From assembly GCF_052857255.1 (NCBI RefSeq), contig NC_135497.1, positions 183,558,204 through 183,622,203 of the forward strand: a DNA stretch of 64,000 nucleotides, in the 5' to 3' direction. Below the pieces are notes generated by a model, which searched no databases, had not been told where the DNA came from, and saw only the letters and a list, made by a program, of their open reading frames with translations. Source of the DNA: Amblyomma americanum. Its lineage: Eukaryota > Arthropoda > Arachnida > Ixodida > Ixodidae. Positions within the stretch are counted from its first letter, which is position 1, and each line of letters starts with the position of its first letter. The translations under genes were made by a program, and so were the position numbers. This document shows, piece after piece, positions 1 to 11,205 of the stretch.

Positions 1-726
1 ATTTTCGTGTTTTGCTACGGCACATGCCTGTGCTGCCGCACGGGCGGCACTGACGAGCGCGCCAATCATAACGCCGGAGTCGTCCGCTCGGTCGCATGCA
101 GCAAACTTGATCGTACAACACCTCATCCGCAACGCACCCTCACGCGGCCGTGCGCATGGCCGCAAGGACGCGTGCGCATGCGGAAAAAAAGTGATCGTAC
201 AGCGCCCGTGACTCGCATATTCGACTTCGGACGCGCCTACGAAGTGAGGGCGCAACCGCAGTTTGCTCGGGCTTGAGCTGGAAAAACAAAGCTATTGCAC
301 TTCAAAATGTGAACGATAGTCAGGGTAGAACAGTCGTGCGCCGGTGTGCAGGTAACACGTGTATTTACGTAAATCGCCGATAGCGAGTTATCAGGAGGAA
401 TAAAAACCACCGAGCCAGAGCGTACTGCGCCTTGCACTTCGCTGGCCGACAGTGCATCCGGTCTGCGCTTACTCTGAGTGTCCCGAGAACGATCGTCTAC
501 CGCCGGCAGATCCGCTGCGCGAGTAAAAGGCGCAGGCACCGGCAATGTCTGGTCCCGTGGGAAGGTTAGAAAACGACTTGTGTCGAGTCCCGATTTCTGC
601 TGGTGACTATATATACACGCGTGCACTGCTTCTAGTAAGCCCCGGGGCTGCAGTGAGGCGGTGCTCCTTTCCAGGCTACGAAAAAAAAATACCAGGAAGC
701 AGCACTTCCGACGTTCTGTCTGATTT
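1..726. other. No recognisable gene or repeat
   Basis: GC-rich in the first 250 bases with CpG-rich stretches. Short open frames occur on both strands, but none shows a recognisable motif or splice structure. I see nothing supportable here. Confidence 0.4.
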
Positions 727-1155
727 GATTATGGGGTTTTAACGTCCCAAAGCGACTCAGGCTATGATAAAGCTGAATGGCGCAAGGGAATGAACACAGG
801 AAGACACATAGACATAAAGAGCGCCTAAATAATAAAGCGCATAAATAATAAAAAATTTATAATAAAGTTGTAAAGTGGCCCTGTGTCTTCCTGTGTTCGT
901 TCCCTTGCGTCATTCAACTTTATGATGAACGAACTAGCCCAACAGCAAGTACTTCTGTCAAACTATGAGGGACTCCGTAGTCAAGGGCTCCAGAACTTTA
1001 CACCACCTGGGGTTCTTTAACGTCCACTGACATCGCACAGTACACGGGCCTCTAGAATTTCGCCTCCATCGAAATTCGATCGCCGCGGACGGGATCGAAC
1101 CCGCGTCTTTCGGGCCAGCAGCCAAGCGCCATAATCACTCAGCCACCACGGCGGC
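727..1155 (-). mobile_element. tRNA-derived SINE, subfamily B, interrupted
   Basis: Read on the minus strand, the head (1155 downward) has a tRNA-like A box and a B box in 'gcgggttcgatcccg'. The body 'ccaggtggt' and a tail 'gggacgttaaaaccccat' follow. This differs from the Ruka-type copies elsewhere, which carry 'gatccggagttcccggg' and end in ATT repeats. I call it subfamily B; other copies lie at 10978-11205 and 59899-60130. The body is split at 768-962 by an inserted hairpin element flanked by a 6 bp duplication, ctatga. Confidence 0.75.
768..962 (+). mobile_element. Hairpin-headed short mobile element (copy 1)
   Basis: A 195 bp insertion in a SINE, flanked by ctatga at 762-767 and 963-968. 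It starts with an inverted repeat: 767-808 pairs with 882-923, 42 bp arms with three mismatches, around an AT-rich loop. A tail of about 39 bases containing 'gaactagccc' follows. The same layout occurs at 60184-60320 with a completely different hairpin sequence but a similar tail. No coding capacity, so it must be non-autonomous. The family is not one I can name. Confidence 0.6.
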
Positions 1156-2012
1156 CCCCGATGTTCTGTCTACCGGAAGTTTTGGAATCGGGAAGGATAA
1201 AGGCAGAACAATGAATACAAATATCGAGAATAGCTGGCTCTCGAAGTTAAATCGCTTAGCTTGCCACGATGACCTCTGCCAAACCGCGACTGCAACAAAA
1301 CAGTTTGCTGGATCCAGCCAACTGGATAAAGCGTATCGATACCCTTCATCGACATCTGAAATTTAATGCGACGCACATAAGGATAAAATCGTTTGCCTTC
1401 ACAATAGCCTCGCTCGCGCTGAAATATCGCTCAGTGCTGGCTATCTGCAAACGCAAAGCGTGCCGCTGCCTTGTTTGTAGCGCTTGCTTCGTTCGTCTAA
1501 AAACGCAGTTGCTTACAGGCGCCTGGAAGACGGACTGTGGCGCCTCAAACACTTGAGCTCGACGAGCCTCCTCGCGTTCACAGCGTTTAACTGTATTTAA
1601 AGGGGCACTGAAAATAAATGGAAGTCCTGTACCTACAGACACCGTCGTGGCCCATTATTCCCAGGTGAGAATTACCGCAGAGGATCCCTGAGGCCAGGTT
1701 ACAGTGACGTTTGCCAAAAGCAGTGATCACAGAGTCCCTTTAGGTCTCGAAGTCACAAATTTGAGAGTAGTGGGAAAATGCGTGTGGTGTCTGCTGCCAA
1801 ACAAACGGCATCACTGCCACAGAAGAGCCACAGAACAGGTTCTAGCCGAGAAAAAAAAAAGTGATTGTGTTGCCCTCAGTGCCCATATATAGAAGAGTAT
1901 GATGGAGCTTTGCAATTCAGCCGAGCAAGTGTCATTGCACAATGTATTGAAGAACAATCCATTATTTTACATTTAAGTGCAAACTAGGCAGACAAAGAGG
2001 GCGCGCACTCAC
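1156..2012. other. No recognisable gene
   Basis: Overlapping short open frames lie on both strands at 1269-1642 without family motifs. A pure A run lies at 1850-1860. Part of this may be intron downstream of the candidate exon at 2013-2148 (minus strand), but nothing shows that directly. Confidence 0.35.
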
Positions 2013-2148
2013 CGCAGTTGTTAACAGCATCTACGATCTTGTCGATCATCTTAGGCGCCTTCCTGCTGGTTGCCGCCTTTTGGTCGGTGGAGGACTGCTC
2101 CTCTTCAGACGAATCACTGTCCATGTCCCGGATACGCTTCCTGGGAGC
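2013..2148 (-). CDS. Candidate internal exon of a host gene
   Basis: On the minus strand an open 136 bp segment is bounded by a plausible acceptor (ag at 2149-2150, after 'ataccgctaccgc') and a near-perfect donor, gtgagt, starting at 2012. It would enter in phase 0 and leave in phase 1, encoding about 45 residues. The peptide is basic then acidic: 'PRKRIRDMDSDSSEEEQ' followed by a lysine-rich stretch ending 'KMIDKIVDAVNNCG'. Such charged low-complexity sequence suits a nuclear protein, but I do not recognise the family. It is the only non-transposon coding candidate in the window, and neighbouring exons were not found. A chance open frame with chance splice sites remains possible. Confidence 0.4.
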
Positions 2149-3473
2149 CTGCGGTAGCGGTATCAAAGTTCTTTTGTCTGCGATTGACAGACGTACATGC
2201 CAGGATACGAGCTCACGCAAACAAAAATGCCAACACAACTGTTGGCGCCAACAGTGACAAATTGAAATACCAAAAGAAGGAAGCTGGAGCTCGCGGGTGG
2301 CTCGCAGAAACCTGGAACAACACGAGGCTGAAGACTCGGTGATACTCGAATACAGGCAAAAGCAGTGTAGCTGTGTAGCTATTCACTATTTCCTATACTG
2401 CCTTGCTACTATATTTATTTTACCTTCTTATAGCCAGTAAAAATAGCTGTAGCTTTCTACGAAACTGGCAAGCTATTACTAGCTTTTTCACAACTTTTCG
2501 CGAGCCTATTGAAGAGCTTTGCGAAACGTCCAAGACGTGGACTCTAGTGCTAACAGACAGCATGCTGCAAAAATGTGCGACTTAGGCTTAGCCTAATAAT
2601 TAAGTGAAGTGTCTTCCACTGTTTGGAGGACCACTGTTTGAAGAGGAGGTCAAACATAAGAGGTGTTCGATCGCTCATAAAGGATGAGCTTGTCACGGCT
2701 GCCAGTCCATGTCTGGCTCGAAGAATTAGTGTTGCTGGAGTGTGCAGCGTAGGTTTCCTTATTTTTATAGCCTCAGAAGCTTTGTACGGTTCACACCATC
2801 ATGCCTCTGGCAGAGTATTCGGGCTGTGCCTACACACTATAGTATACCGAGAGCTGTCGGTGACACGAAGGCGGGCTGACTATCTTTAAAGGCAATTCGA
2901 TTATACCAAAGGTAAAACCTATCACCGGCATATCTTGTGTGCATAGAAAATGGCAGAACTACGCCAACGTACGCATGTAGCGCCGTGAAGAAAATTTGTC
3001 CAAGATAATCACAAGACTGTCTCGGGCTGCAAATATTCTGAACTTTTTTATGATCGTCCGACGACGCGTTTTTTTATTGACCATCGTGACTAGGGCTCTT
3101 CAAGCCACTACGAGCCGCCTTCTATTCAAGTGACAAGGATTTACAAACTTTTTTGTAAGCACTACGGCCTATCAAGAGTACAAGGAGACTTCTGCTGCGA
3201 ACGAAGTGGTAATTAAGCTAACGACGATGGTCAACACTTGCTACAGCTGTAGACAAGTGTGGAAGCCGCACGAGGCTCCGCTCGCGCGGCTTCCTGCCCT
3301 GCATTAGTGACATCTACGTTTGCTTTGGCTTCTGGGATTGAAATAGCTTGTTTCCGAGCACATGGCGAGCGTGTCGTATTCTTTCGACTGCCACTGGTCG
3401 CCAGCTGCTGTTTGCGCATGCAGATAGCTGCCGGAGGTGCACTCGGCCTACTTATCACGAAGCAAGCAGCAGG
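2149..3473. other. No recognisable gene upstream of the hAT element
   Basis: Contains AT-rich stretches and short unrelated open frames, including a pair on opposite strands at 3231-3495 rich in alanine and arginine. None has recognisable domains. The segment ends at the hAT target site duplication catggcgt (3474-3481). Confidence 0.35.
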
Positions 3474-4996
3474 CATGGCGTCAGCGGTGGATTAAGGGGG
3501 ACGGGGGGGACTAAGGGGGCTGCAACCCAGGGCCTCACCTCGGACAGTAGAAGGGGTCCCATTTATTCTAACCTGCTTAGTATATGGAACCATGGGCAAC
3601 GCAACTTCGAGCGACATGTATGAAGCGAGAAAGCCAGAACGAGCAGACGGGGCCCCCCGCCTAATGTAAGAGCATGCGTTTATACTGATCATTTGGGGAG
3701 AGCTTGAGCTGCAAAAACAGGAATCCCACACCAAGCCGGCGGGGCCCCCTTTCTTACAAAGTGAGGTGCGTTTGCTTGGGAGAGTTTTCGTGGTTCCCTG
3801 TCAGTCCGTCTTTCCAGTGCTGTCTGGAGAGGAGGGGCAAGGGGAAACACCTAAAACATGTAAAGTGGGATGAGTACCTAAATCTCCTTTGCCCCTCGTC
3901 ACCACCACGCCACTCTCCACCTCTCAAATAGTTCCGTCGCTGTCCTTTTCATAGAAAGGATGTGCTGCAGTACCCAACAGTGCCTCCCATTCGACTTTTC
4001 TTTACAGTGATGGTAATTTGGGCGGGGTACGATGAGTTCGATAGCAGATGATGAGTCCGATGGCAGAGTCTAGGCAGGAAAGGAAAGAAGACATCACACG
4101 TGCTTTTGTCCGTGTGCGGTGGGACATGGAATGTTCATTGTTCGGGCTAGGGTCGTGGAAGAGTGAAGGGGGAAGTTGGGGAAGTTGGAGAGCTGGACCG
4201 AGAGGCCTGTCCCCAGGGCCCATTCCTGCCTAGTGGCTGCGAACCCTCGCGCGCGCTCGACGGAAAAACTAGGTCAGATTGGCAGCCGAACTTTCCAGAA
4301 AGAAGTAGAAAAAGATGACTCAGAGGCGACGGAGAGCGCGTAACTTCGCCCGCGCTAGGAGTCGCACTCTCCCCTTCGTTCTCGCCCTCGGCGTCGACGG
4401 GACGAAAGAAAAATCGAGAACCTCCCAGAACAGACGATTGCTCCTAGCCAATAAGAAGACGAGACCGGAACGGGAGAAGTGAGTTTGTACTGAGAATGAG
4501 GGAATTTGTACAAGGAACTATGTGTGTGACCGCCTTCTTTGGCGCTAGTAACAGACAGACGCGGCGCGCGTCTATGAAAGGAAGTTTATCGCGGCCTGCT
4601 ATTCAGCTTGCATAAGCCCGCCCGCTGAGGAGATCCCCAGGGACGCAACACTTTCGGCCAGCCACGGACCATCCAGGCAGCGTGCGCCAGTCATCGGACG
4701 GCCACCATTAGACACCTGCGGTCGGGTCGGACTGACGAAGTGCCCGGTGCGGTGAACAGTTAGCATCCATTCATGCGAAAATGCTCGGTTGGAAGCATCA
4801 ACGAAAGGCGAAGTTGGAAAGAGAAGAGGGCGAAAAAACCTACCAAAGATGACAAAGTACCTACTGAATGCAGCTTCCGCGGAGCAGTATAATCTGTCTA
4901 CATAGAGTCAATGTCAAACTCCCAATAGTACCGACTATGCTTCTGTGGAGGACTTGCCAACTCCATCATCACGGTTTTTTTGGCAAGAAGTAAGGT

Positions 4997-7539
4997 TTGA
5001 CTCATCTTGCTTGTCTGGATTCTGTGAAAACGGTGCCAACCTCGGTCGTCCATATTTCTGAGCAACCGACGCTAACCGAGCCCTGCCCTGTTCCTGAGTC
5101 TGCAACGTCTATGTTACTCAGCCGGGCCCCTGCCACAGAGCTCCAGGTGTCCGGTCCGCCACGCCAGATTTCTACTACTGCTGATCAACAGGTGCCAAAC
5201 CTCCCCGATGAGCCTCCTTCTACTGACGAGCGCCAGGAAACACCACTCCAAGAACCGACTCACTTGTTTCCTGTTAGTTTGGCTTCAAATAATCATGTTC
5301 CCACCCACATGTGTGCCTCGTGAGGACGAATGAGACGGCTTCTCGTTGCGGAAACAGAGAAGTAGAGACATCCCCTCAGCAAGAGGTACGTTGCGAGATT
5401 CTCCGAAGTGGCCCTGCTAAGTGGCCGGACGTTATTACTGACAGCTTTCGGAGTGTATGACTTGAAAAAGGGTCATTTTATTTTCAAAATCGGGCAGAAA
5501 ATTTTCCGTCTTCCGAAAGGCAATACAAAACTCAGAAACGCTACATGCCACCTCATCTTTTCGTGCGAAAGGCTGTAAAGGTGGAGGCGTACGAGCGACA
5601 CTGGTTAATGTACTTCGAGTCCAAAGATTCCGTTTACTGTTTCATGGGCAAACTATTTTCTATTTCAAGCAACACCAGTGATCTCACCCCGCAAGGCTTT
5701 TCTGATTGGAAAAGAGCAGAAGAAAAGGTTTGCGCACATGAAAATGGCGTCGAGCAGCGGAACTGCGTGGCAGCAAGACTCGCCAGCTCTAACTCGAGCA
5801 GCACAATTGTCAAGGAGCTGTTTAAGCATCTTGTCACAGAGACCGCTCACTGGACAGAGGTGTTGAAGCGCGTAGTCGTTGTAGTTTAACTTCTAGCTGA
5901 GCGCAACCTAGCGTTTAGGGGCAGTGAGATTTTTGGTTCACCGAGAAATGGCAATTATATGGGAGTGCTTGAGGCCATTGCCAAGTTTAATCCTTTTCTA
6001 GAGGAGCACATCAAACGCCACGGGAACAAAGGAAAAGGTCCCCCATCGTATCTGTCAAAAACCATTTGTGATGAATTTATAGAGCATATGGCAAAGGCTC
6101 CCAAGGAACGTCTCGTTGACGAAGTGAAACGCGCAAAAAAAATTATTCTCCAATTGTTAATTCGACTCCAGACGTTACTCACGTTGATCAGCTGTCAGTT
6201 GTTTTACGATACTATTTAAATGAGAAAGTGTACGAATGCTTTCTTGGATTTGTTCCAATCTAACAGCATACCGGCTTGTATCTTTTCGATACCGCGATGT
6301 CCCTCTTGACGACCAATGGCATCTCAAGTGATGATTGTAGGGGCCAAGCTTATGATAATGCGAGTAATATGTCAAGAAAATACAAAGGACTGCAAGCTCA
6401 AATGAAACGCCTGAACGAATTGGCAGTCTACGTCCCGTGTGCTGGTCATTCACTAAACTTAGTTGGCGTGTGTAGCGTTGACAGTTGCCTTGAGGCAGTC
6501 AAACTTTTCAATGTAATTCAGAGACTATGTGTCCTTTGCTGCCTCACCTAAGCGATGAAGGTATCTTTTGGACAGCATGGGCGGAACTGGCCAGCAGCTT
6601 GTTTTGAAAAGTATCTGAGACACGCTGAATCATATAAGGCCATTCTGAAAAATTTCAATGTAGTCTTGTGTTGCCTTGAAGCTATATCAAAGAACTAGGA
6701 AGAAAACGGTGATACTAGGAACGAAGCGCACTCTCTTGAAGAAAATGACAAAACTAGAGACTGCATTCATGGCGATTTTCTAGTGAGAAATCTTGAATCG
6801 CTTTGACAAAACGAGCGTAGCACTTCAGAAACCAGGCCTAGACATTTCAACTGCTGTAGACCTGCTGAGCTCTCTAGAAGGCTTTGTTAATTCTTTGCGA
6901 CCTCTCTTTGATACCTTCGAAAAGAGCACGCACGCTAATAAGTACCAATCAATGTTATTAGGATGAGGGCAAACGCATCGTTTTGAGTAAGCACCCGGAC
7001 GGAAAAAGCGATAGCGCGCTACAAGGTAGAAAAAAGTTTATCGTAGAGACCTACAATGTTGTACTTGACAGTATAGTCTCTGCTTCGCGAGTGCGAAAGG
7101 CTGCCTACACTGAACCCTGCGAAAGGTTCGGATTCTTAAAATTGCTGACAGAAGTTGGGAGCGAGGCCTCTCTGGCACAGCAGGCTGAGAACTTGCTGAA
7201 GACCTACAAAAATGATTTGTAGCCAGCATTTTCCGCTGAAATCGTTTGGTTTGCGAACTTTCTGCACAACTTTGTGTGCAGGACACCAGTCCCCTGAAAA
7301 TAATGAAGTTGCTGCATGAAAGAGTGCTGATTGATGTGTTTCCGAACCTTTCTATTGCTTTGCGAATGTGGTTAGCATACCCCTGGCAAACCGTGAGACC
7401 GAACGATCGTTTTCCAAGCTGTCGCTGATAAAAAATCAGCCTTCGTTCGATCCTCCTTGACGACAAAGTGAACTCGCTTGCTATCATGTCCATTGAAAGT
7501 GACCTCCTCAGCGATCTATCCTTCGAACAGACTATCTGA
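4997..7539 (+). pseudogene. hAT transposase (ZMYM/DUF4371 type), decayed
   Basis: Fragments in several frames follow the order of this family. A proline/serine-rich N-terminal stretch lies at 4997-5323. A 'GPAKWPDVITDSFR'-like start and a TTF-type zinc-finger region with 'GFSDWKRAEEKVCAHE' follow (about 5400-5880). Next come a middle segment (5955-6220) and the catalytic core around 'GQAYDNASNMS' and 'YVPCAGHSLNLVG' (6276-6551). A C-terminal hAT dimerisation-type region ('LDDKVNSLAIMSIESDL') lies at 7300-7539. Multiple frameshifts and stops separate the pieces, so no functional protein is made. The C-terminal part is duplicated in reverse at 63441-64000. The family cuts and pastes its own DNA in the nucleus. 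Confidence 0.75.
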
Positions 7540-7574
7540 TTTCGCCAAAGCGAAGGCGCGAAACATGCCACTGA

Positions 7575-7897
7575 CCCGCCGCGGTGGCTCAGTGGTTAGG
7601 GCGCTCGACTACTGATCCGGAGTTCCCGGGTTCGAACCCGACCGCGGCGGCTGCGTTTTTATGGAGAAAAAACGCTAGGGCGCCCGTGTGCTGTGCGATG
7701 TCAGTGCACGTTAAAGATCCCCAGGTGGTCGAAATTATATCGGAGCCCTCCACTACGGCACCTCTTTTTTCCTTTCTTCTTTCACTCCCTCCTTCATCCC
7801 TTCCCTTACGGCGCGGTTCAGGTGCCCAAGGATATGCGAGACAGATACTGCGCCATTTCCTTTCCCTCAAAACCAATTTATTACTATTATTTATTAA
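7575..7897 (+). mobile_element. Ruka-type tRNA-derived SINE, present in both arms
   Basis: Complete: head 'ccgccgcggtggctcagtgg' carrying the A box, B box 'gggttcgaaccc', body with 'caggtggtcgaaatt', pyrimidine-rich region, and tail 'aaaccaatttattactatt'. It lies just after the hAT coding remnant. The right arm has the same insertion at the same place (63124-63440), so it predates the duplication. RNA polymerase III would transcribe it; mobility would depend on a LINE reverse transcriptase supplied in trans. Confidence 0.9.
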
Positions 7898-7963
7898 AGA
7901 TGCAATTTTAAAAGAGGACTGTTTGCGGTATACGTGAATAGTTCCAATAAATTCGTTGTGTTG

Positions 7964-8278
7964 CCCCGCCGCGGTGGCTCAGTGGTTAGGGCGCTCGACT
8001 ACTGATCCGGAGTTCCCGGGTTCGAACCCGACCGCGGCGGCTGCGTTTTTATGGAGGAAAAACGCTAAGGCGCCCGTGTGCTGTGCGATGTCAGTGCACG
8101 TTAAAGATCCCCAGGTGGTCGAAATTATTCCGGAGCCCTCCACTACGGCACCTCTTCTTTCTTTCTTCTTTCACTTCCTCTATCCCTTCCCTTACGGCGC
8201 GGTTCAGGTGTCCAACGATATATGAGACAGATACTGCGCCACTTCCTTTCCCCCAAAACCAATTATTATTATTATTAC
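7964..8278 (+). mobile_element. Ruka-type SINE private to the left arm
   Basis: A full copy, nearly identical to the one at 7575. In the right arm the corresponding place is an empty site: sequence around 63050-63075 runs directly from the flank 'acacaacgaattta' side to the 'gtggcggctgggagg' side. This copy therefore inserted (or was lost) after the arms separated. Confidence 0.9.
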
Positions 8279-8855
8279 TCCCAGCCGCCACGTTGCCAAT
8301 GAAACGCTGAGCAGTGTAATTCAAGATATACAAATCTTCGTCGTTCGTCTCTTGTTTGTTCATGTGATATTTAGCGTGCTTATAAAGAACTGTATGCTTG
8401 TTTTTGATAGTGCCACGTTTATTTGGTGTCGTCCTTGCAAGTCTTACAATTACCAAAAACATTTTGAAATAAAGTTTTGTAATTACAGTTGGTAATTTTC
8501 ATCTGTATTCTAGTGCATTTTATGGTGTTTGTATTGCCTTAAGTATAGTATATATCTATTGCATATTTATAGAGTCTCGTGTATAGCGATTACTGCAGTC
8601 TGATAATTGAATTTTAATAAAGAATGTTTTGGATACAACCATGCGCCTCCCCACTGGATTACACTTAGTGAAGCAAACAAAGCCTAGCTTCAGAAGGATC
8701 GATATCTGAGCTGTGTTGTCTTTTCCACGTTCTTGTCCATCTTGAGTGCACTAAACTTTTCCTTAAAGCCTAGCTTTTACTGAAAACAGAATGCAGATTA
8801 ATCGCAAACTGAACATGTGTGTTGGTGTTTACAACAGCACGCGTTTCAAGCAAGG

Positions 8856-9008
8856 TTGGTTGGTTGGTTGGTTTTTTCGGGAAAGGAAACGGCGCAGTAT
8901 TTGTCTCACATATTGGCGGACACCTGAACCGCGCCGTAAGGGATGGGATGAAAGAGGGAGCGAAAGTAGAAAGGGAGAAAGGGGTGCCGTAGTGCAGGGC
9001 TCCGAAAA
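8856..9008 (-). mobile_element. SINE 3' fragment
   Basis: Tail-half of a Ruka-type SINE in reverse: 'gggaaaggaaacggcgcag', 'cctgaaccgcgccgtaag', 'ggtgccgtagtgcagggctcc'. Preceded by a short ttgg repeat. The tRNA-like head is missing. The mirrored copy at 62325-62485 is similar, but its adjoining ATT tract is much longer. Confidence 0.8.
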
Positions 9009-9230
9009 ATCGCGTTTCAAGCGTTTTGTTGTTTCCCTTATAATAATCATCATAATAATAATCTCGTTGATCGCACTTCGTTCTTTTTAATTTTGTGGAA
9101 TTAAAATGAAACATGGCATATTTCCAGTAGCGTAGCAGACATGGGAGAGGGGAGTCAGTATAGGGAAAGGGGGCCTGCATGCGCATTAGCCCAGGGCCTC
9201 CATTTTTCTTAATCCGGCCCTGCATGGCGT

Positions 9231-10105
9231 AGCGCCGTTGGGCGCTTCATCGCTTTTGCCCGCCACCGAAACGCTCTGTCCGGCTGTGCACGGCGCGCAT
9301 AGCAATTCGCGACTAGTGGTGGTTAAAAAAATATAACAAAACGCTTGCTTACTGACCAATCAAGTTTCAAACCACGAAACATCTCTCCTTCGCTCTAGAC
9401 GCCTGTGAACATCGAAACAATGATATGCTTTTACATAGTTATGACCACTCGTTTACGCACACGCACGCAGTTCGTCAACAATCCTGCACGCATCGTGACC
9501 CCTTGCGGCGCCGTAGTGGAAGGCTATAGGTAAATTTCGACCGCCTGGGGTTCTTTAACGTGCACTACATCGCATAGTATACGGGCGTTTTTGTATTTCT
9601 CCTCCATCTAAGTGCGACTGCCGCCGCTGAGGTTCGACCCCGCGAGGCTCCATGACCGAATGCTATAGCCACTGAGTCATTGCAGGGGATAGTTACTGAA
9701 AAAAAAGCCCTTCGCTAAAGTAGTCCTCTATGCAGTCGAATAGGCGTGCCATGGACGCTGGTGCGCGGATATCAAATCAACCCTCGAGAAAGCGCCAGTC
9801 ATGCTCACCATGAAATACGTAGGCGCTGCGACACCTGCTGCCAACGAAATGGTACCTTCACAAGAGTATACAGTTGAAAAAGAACGCTATATAAAAGACG
9901 CAGGGCCAGAAAAAGCTATTTCACCCAACCGTCTCGGAGCCTGCTACTGTGGATAAGAGCATGTAGGAAAAGTACAATTGCTTTCTGTCAGCGAAATTAG
10001 ATTACAGAAAGACGCGTACGGAAATGCTCGGAACAATGCTTCGTTCATCTGGCGAAACTTCCCAAGACGAGTACAGCGCCGCAAGGCTTAAAGCTATAAA
10101 AATAG
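9231..10105. other. Flank of the hAT insertion, no gene
   Basis: Apart from the diverged SINE at 9500-9688 I see no gene. This is the DNA into which the hAT element inserted (TSD at 9223-9230). It is duplicated at 61165-62032. Confidence 0.4.
9500..9688 (-). mobile_element. Diverged tRNA-derived SINE
   Basis: Reverse-strand SINE with body 'cacctaggcggtcgaaat'-like sequence, internal 'gttcgacccc'-type B box remnant and an A box in 'caatgactcagtggctat'. More diverged than the Ruka copies. Mirrored at 61578-61764. Confidence 0.65.
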
Positions 10106-10387
10106 ATGAAGACAGGTAAGGTGACGGGTTACCGTATAGCAACCCGCGCTAAGCAGTCGATATCAGAGCGCCAGTCAGCGGTTGGCGGCGTTTGGCGTCC
10201 GAGCGGAAAAACTAAAAACAAGCACGCCCACCAGCGCGAAAGAACAGACTCGGTGACTAATCAACTCGCGCAACGCTTGACCCTTTCCTTCAAGGCCGCC
10301 TCTGCCACGGCCGAAGTTCAAACGAGCAAAACAAACGCGGCACACGGTGTCTACCAGAAGGCACCTGGCAGCAGTAAGGTTGCCTAA
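10106..10387 (+). CDS. Unrecognised 93-residue open frame, intact in both arms
   Basis: An open frame of 93 codons with an internal 'GKTKNKHAHQRERTDSVTNQL' stretch, rich in Lys, Ser, Thr and Ala. The mirrored frame at 60874-61155 (minus) is also uninterrupted and differs at about two residues. No domain, signal peptide or membrane segment is visible. At 1-2 percent arm divergence an undamaged frame of this length is not strong evidence of selection, so it may be fortuitous. Confidence 0.2.
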   Translation: MKTGKVTGYRIATRAKQSISERQSAVGGVWRPSGKTKNKHAHQRERTDSVTNQLAQRLTLSFKAASATAEVQTSKTNAAHGVYQKAPGSSKVA

Positions 10388-10977
10388 TTCAGACTTCGGT
10401 TTCCCTCGCTGCTCTCGAATGAGGCACGGCGTGCGGCTATGCGGTGCTATGTGGTAATGCGTAGGCCTACGTCAGCGCTTCCAGTAGGGCGAAAAGAAAA
10501 CCCACTTACCAAGAGGCCTAAGGGATAGCACCCTACTCGCAGAGGTTCAACGGTTCCGCTGCTCGCGGAAGGTCAATCTCGAGAGTGCCGGCGCTCACTC
10601 AAGGTCAGCCCGAGAGGCCTGGTGCTCGTATGGATGGCTGTCCACGAAGACAGATCTCGCAGTGCTGTCCCCTCGCGGCAGCAGGCCAGCTCCGACTGAG
10701 CTGCAGGGTCCGGCTGCGTGCACGCGAGCCCGAACGCGCATATGGAACGCGCATTGTGCTCTTCCTCCTTGATTCACAGTGGCGCCCTCTAGGTGGCGTA
10801 CGCAGCTGTGCAGTGTGACCTGCACTTTTTCCCGTCGCACGCAGTGAAGCGCAAGGGCCTCCCACTTGCGTTTTTTCCGTTGTTCATTATTACATCTTAT
10901 ACAAAACCGAAAAGTAGGAAGACAAAATGAAGGGGCATTTTGACGGACACTTTTTTTTTCTTTTCTCGAAAAAAAAT

Positions 10978-11205
10978 GGCTTATGAAGGTTTTACGTCCC
11001 AAAACGACTCTGGCTAGGTGGGACGCCGTAGTGAAAGGCTTCGGAAATTTTGCCCTCCTGAGGTTGTTTAATGTGCACTGACATCGCACAGCACACGGGT
11101 CTCTAGAATTTCTCCTCCATCGGAATGCGACCGGCGTGGCCGGGATCGAACCCGCGTCTTTCGGATCAGCAGCCGAGCGCTATAACCACTTCGCCACCGC
11201 GGCGG
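10978..11205 (-). mobile_element. tRNA-derived SINE, subfamily B
   Basis: Reverse-strand copy: head at 11205 downward with B box in 'gcgggttcgatcccgg', body 'aggagggcaaaattt', and 3' end 'gggacgtaaaaccttcataa'. The mirrored copy is 59899-60130. Confidence 0.85.

Larger units (their letters stand above)
3482..9222 (+). mobile_element. hAT-superfamily DNA transposon, 5.7 kb, inactive
   Basis: The ends are defined by a perfect 8 bp target site duplication, catggcgt, at 3474-3481 and 9223-9230. Eight bases is the length hAT transposases make. The 5' end starts cagcggtggattaag; the 3' end read inward starts cagggccggattaag. The inverted ends are therefore short and imperfect but clear. Inside lies a decayed ZMYM/DUF4371-type hAT transposase (about 4997-7539). 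At least three SINE insertions are present (7575-7897, 7964-8278, 8856-9008). The 3' end of the same insertion, with the same TSD, is mirrored at 62041-64000, so the element was in place before the inverted duplication. Activity is excluded by many stops. Confidence 0.8.

Noticed and set aside
7578..7652. tRNA gene at the SINE heads
   Set aside because: A and B boxes are present, but the sequence continues into the SINE body and the acceptor arms do not form a functional cloverleaf.
7584..7937. Open frames beginning 'MAQWLGRSTTDPEFPGSNPTAAAAF'-like sequence at many places
   Set aside because: Translation of the tRNA-like head of Ruka-type SINEs. The recurrence reflects the repeat, not a protein family.
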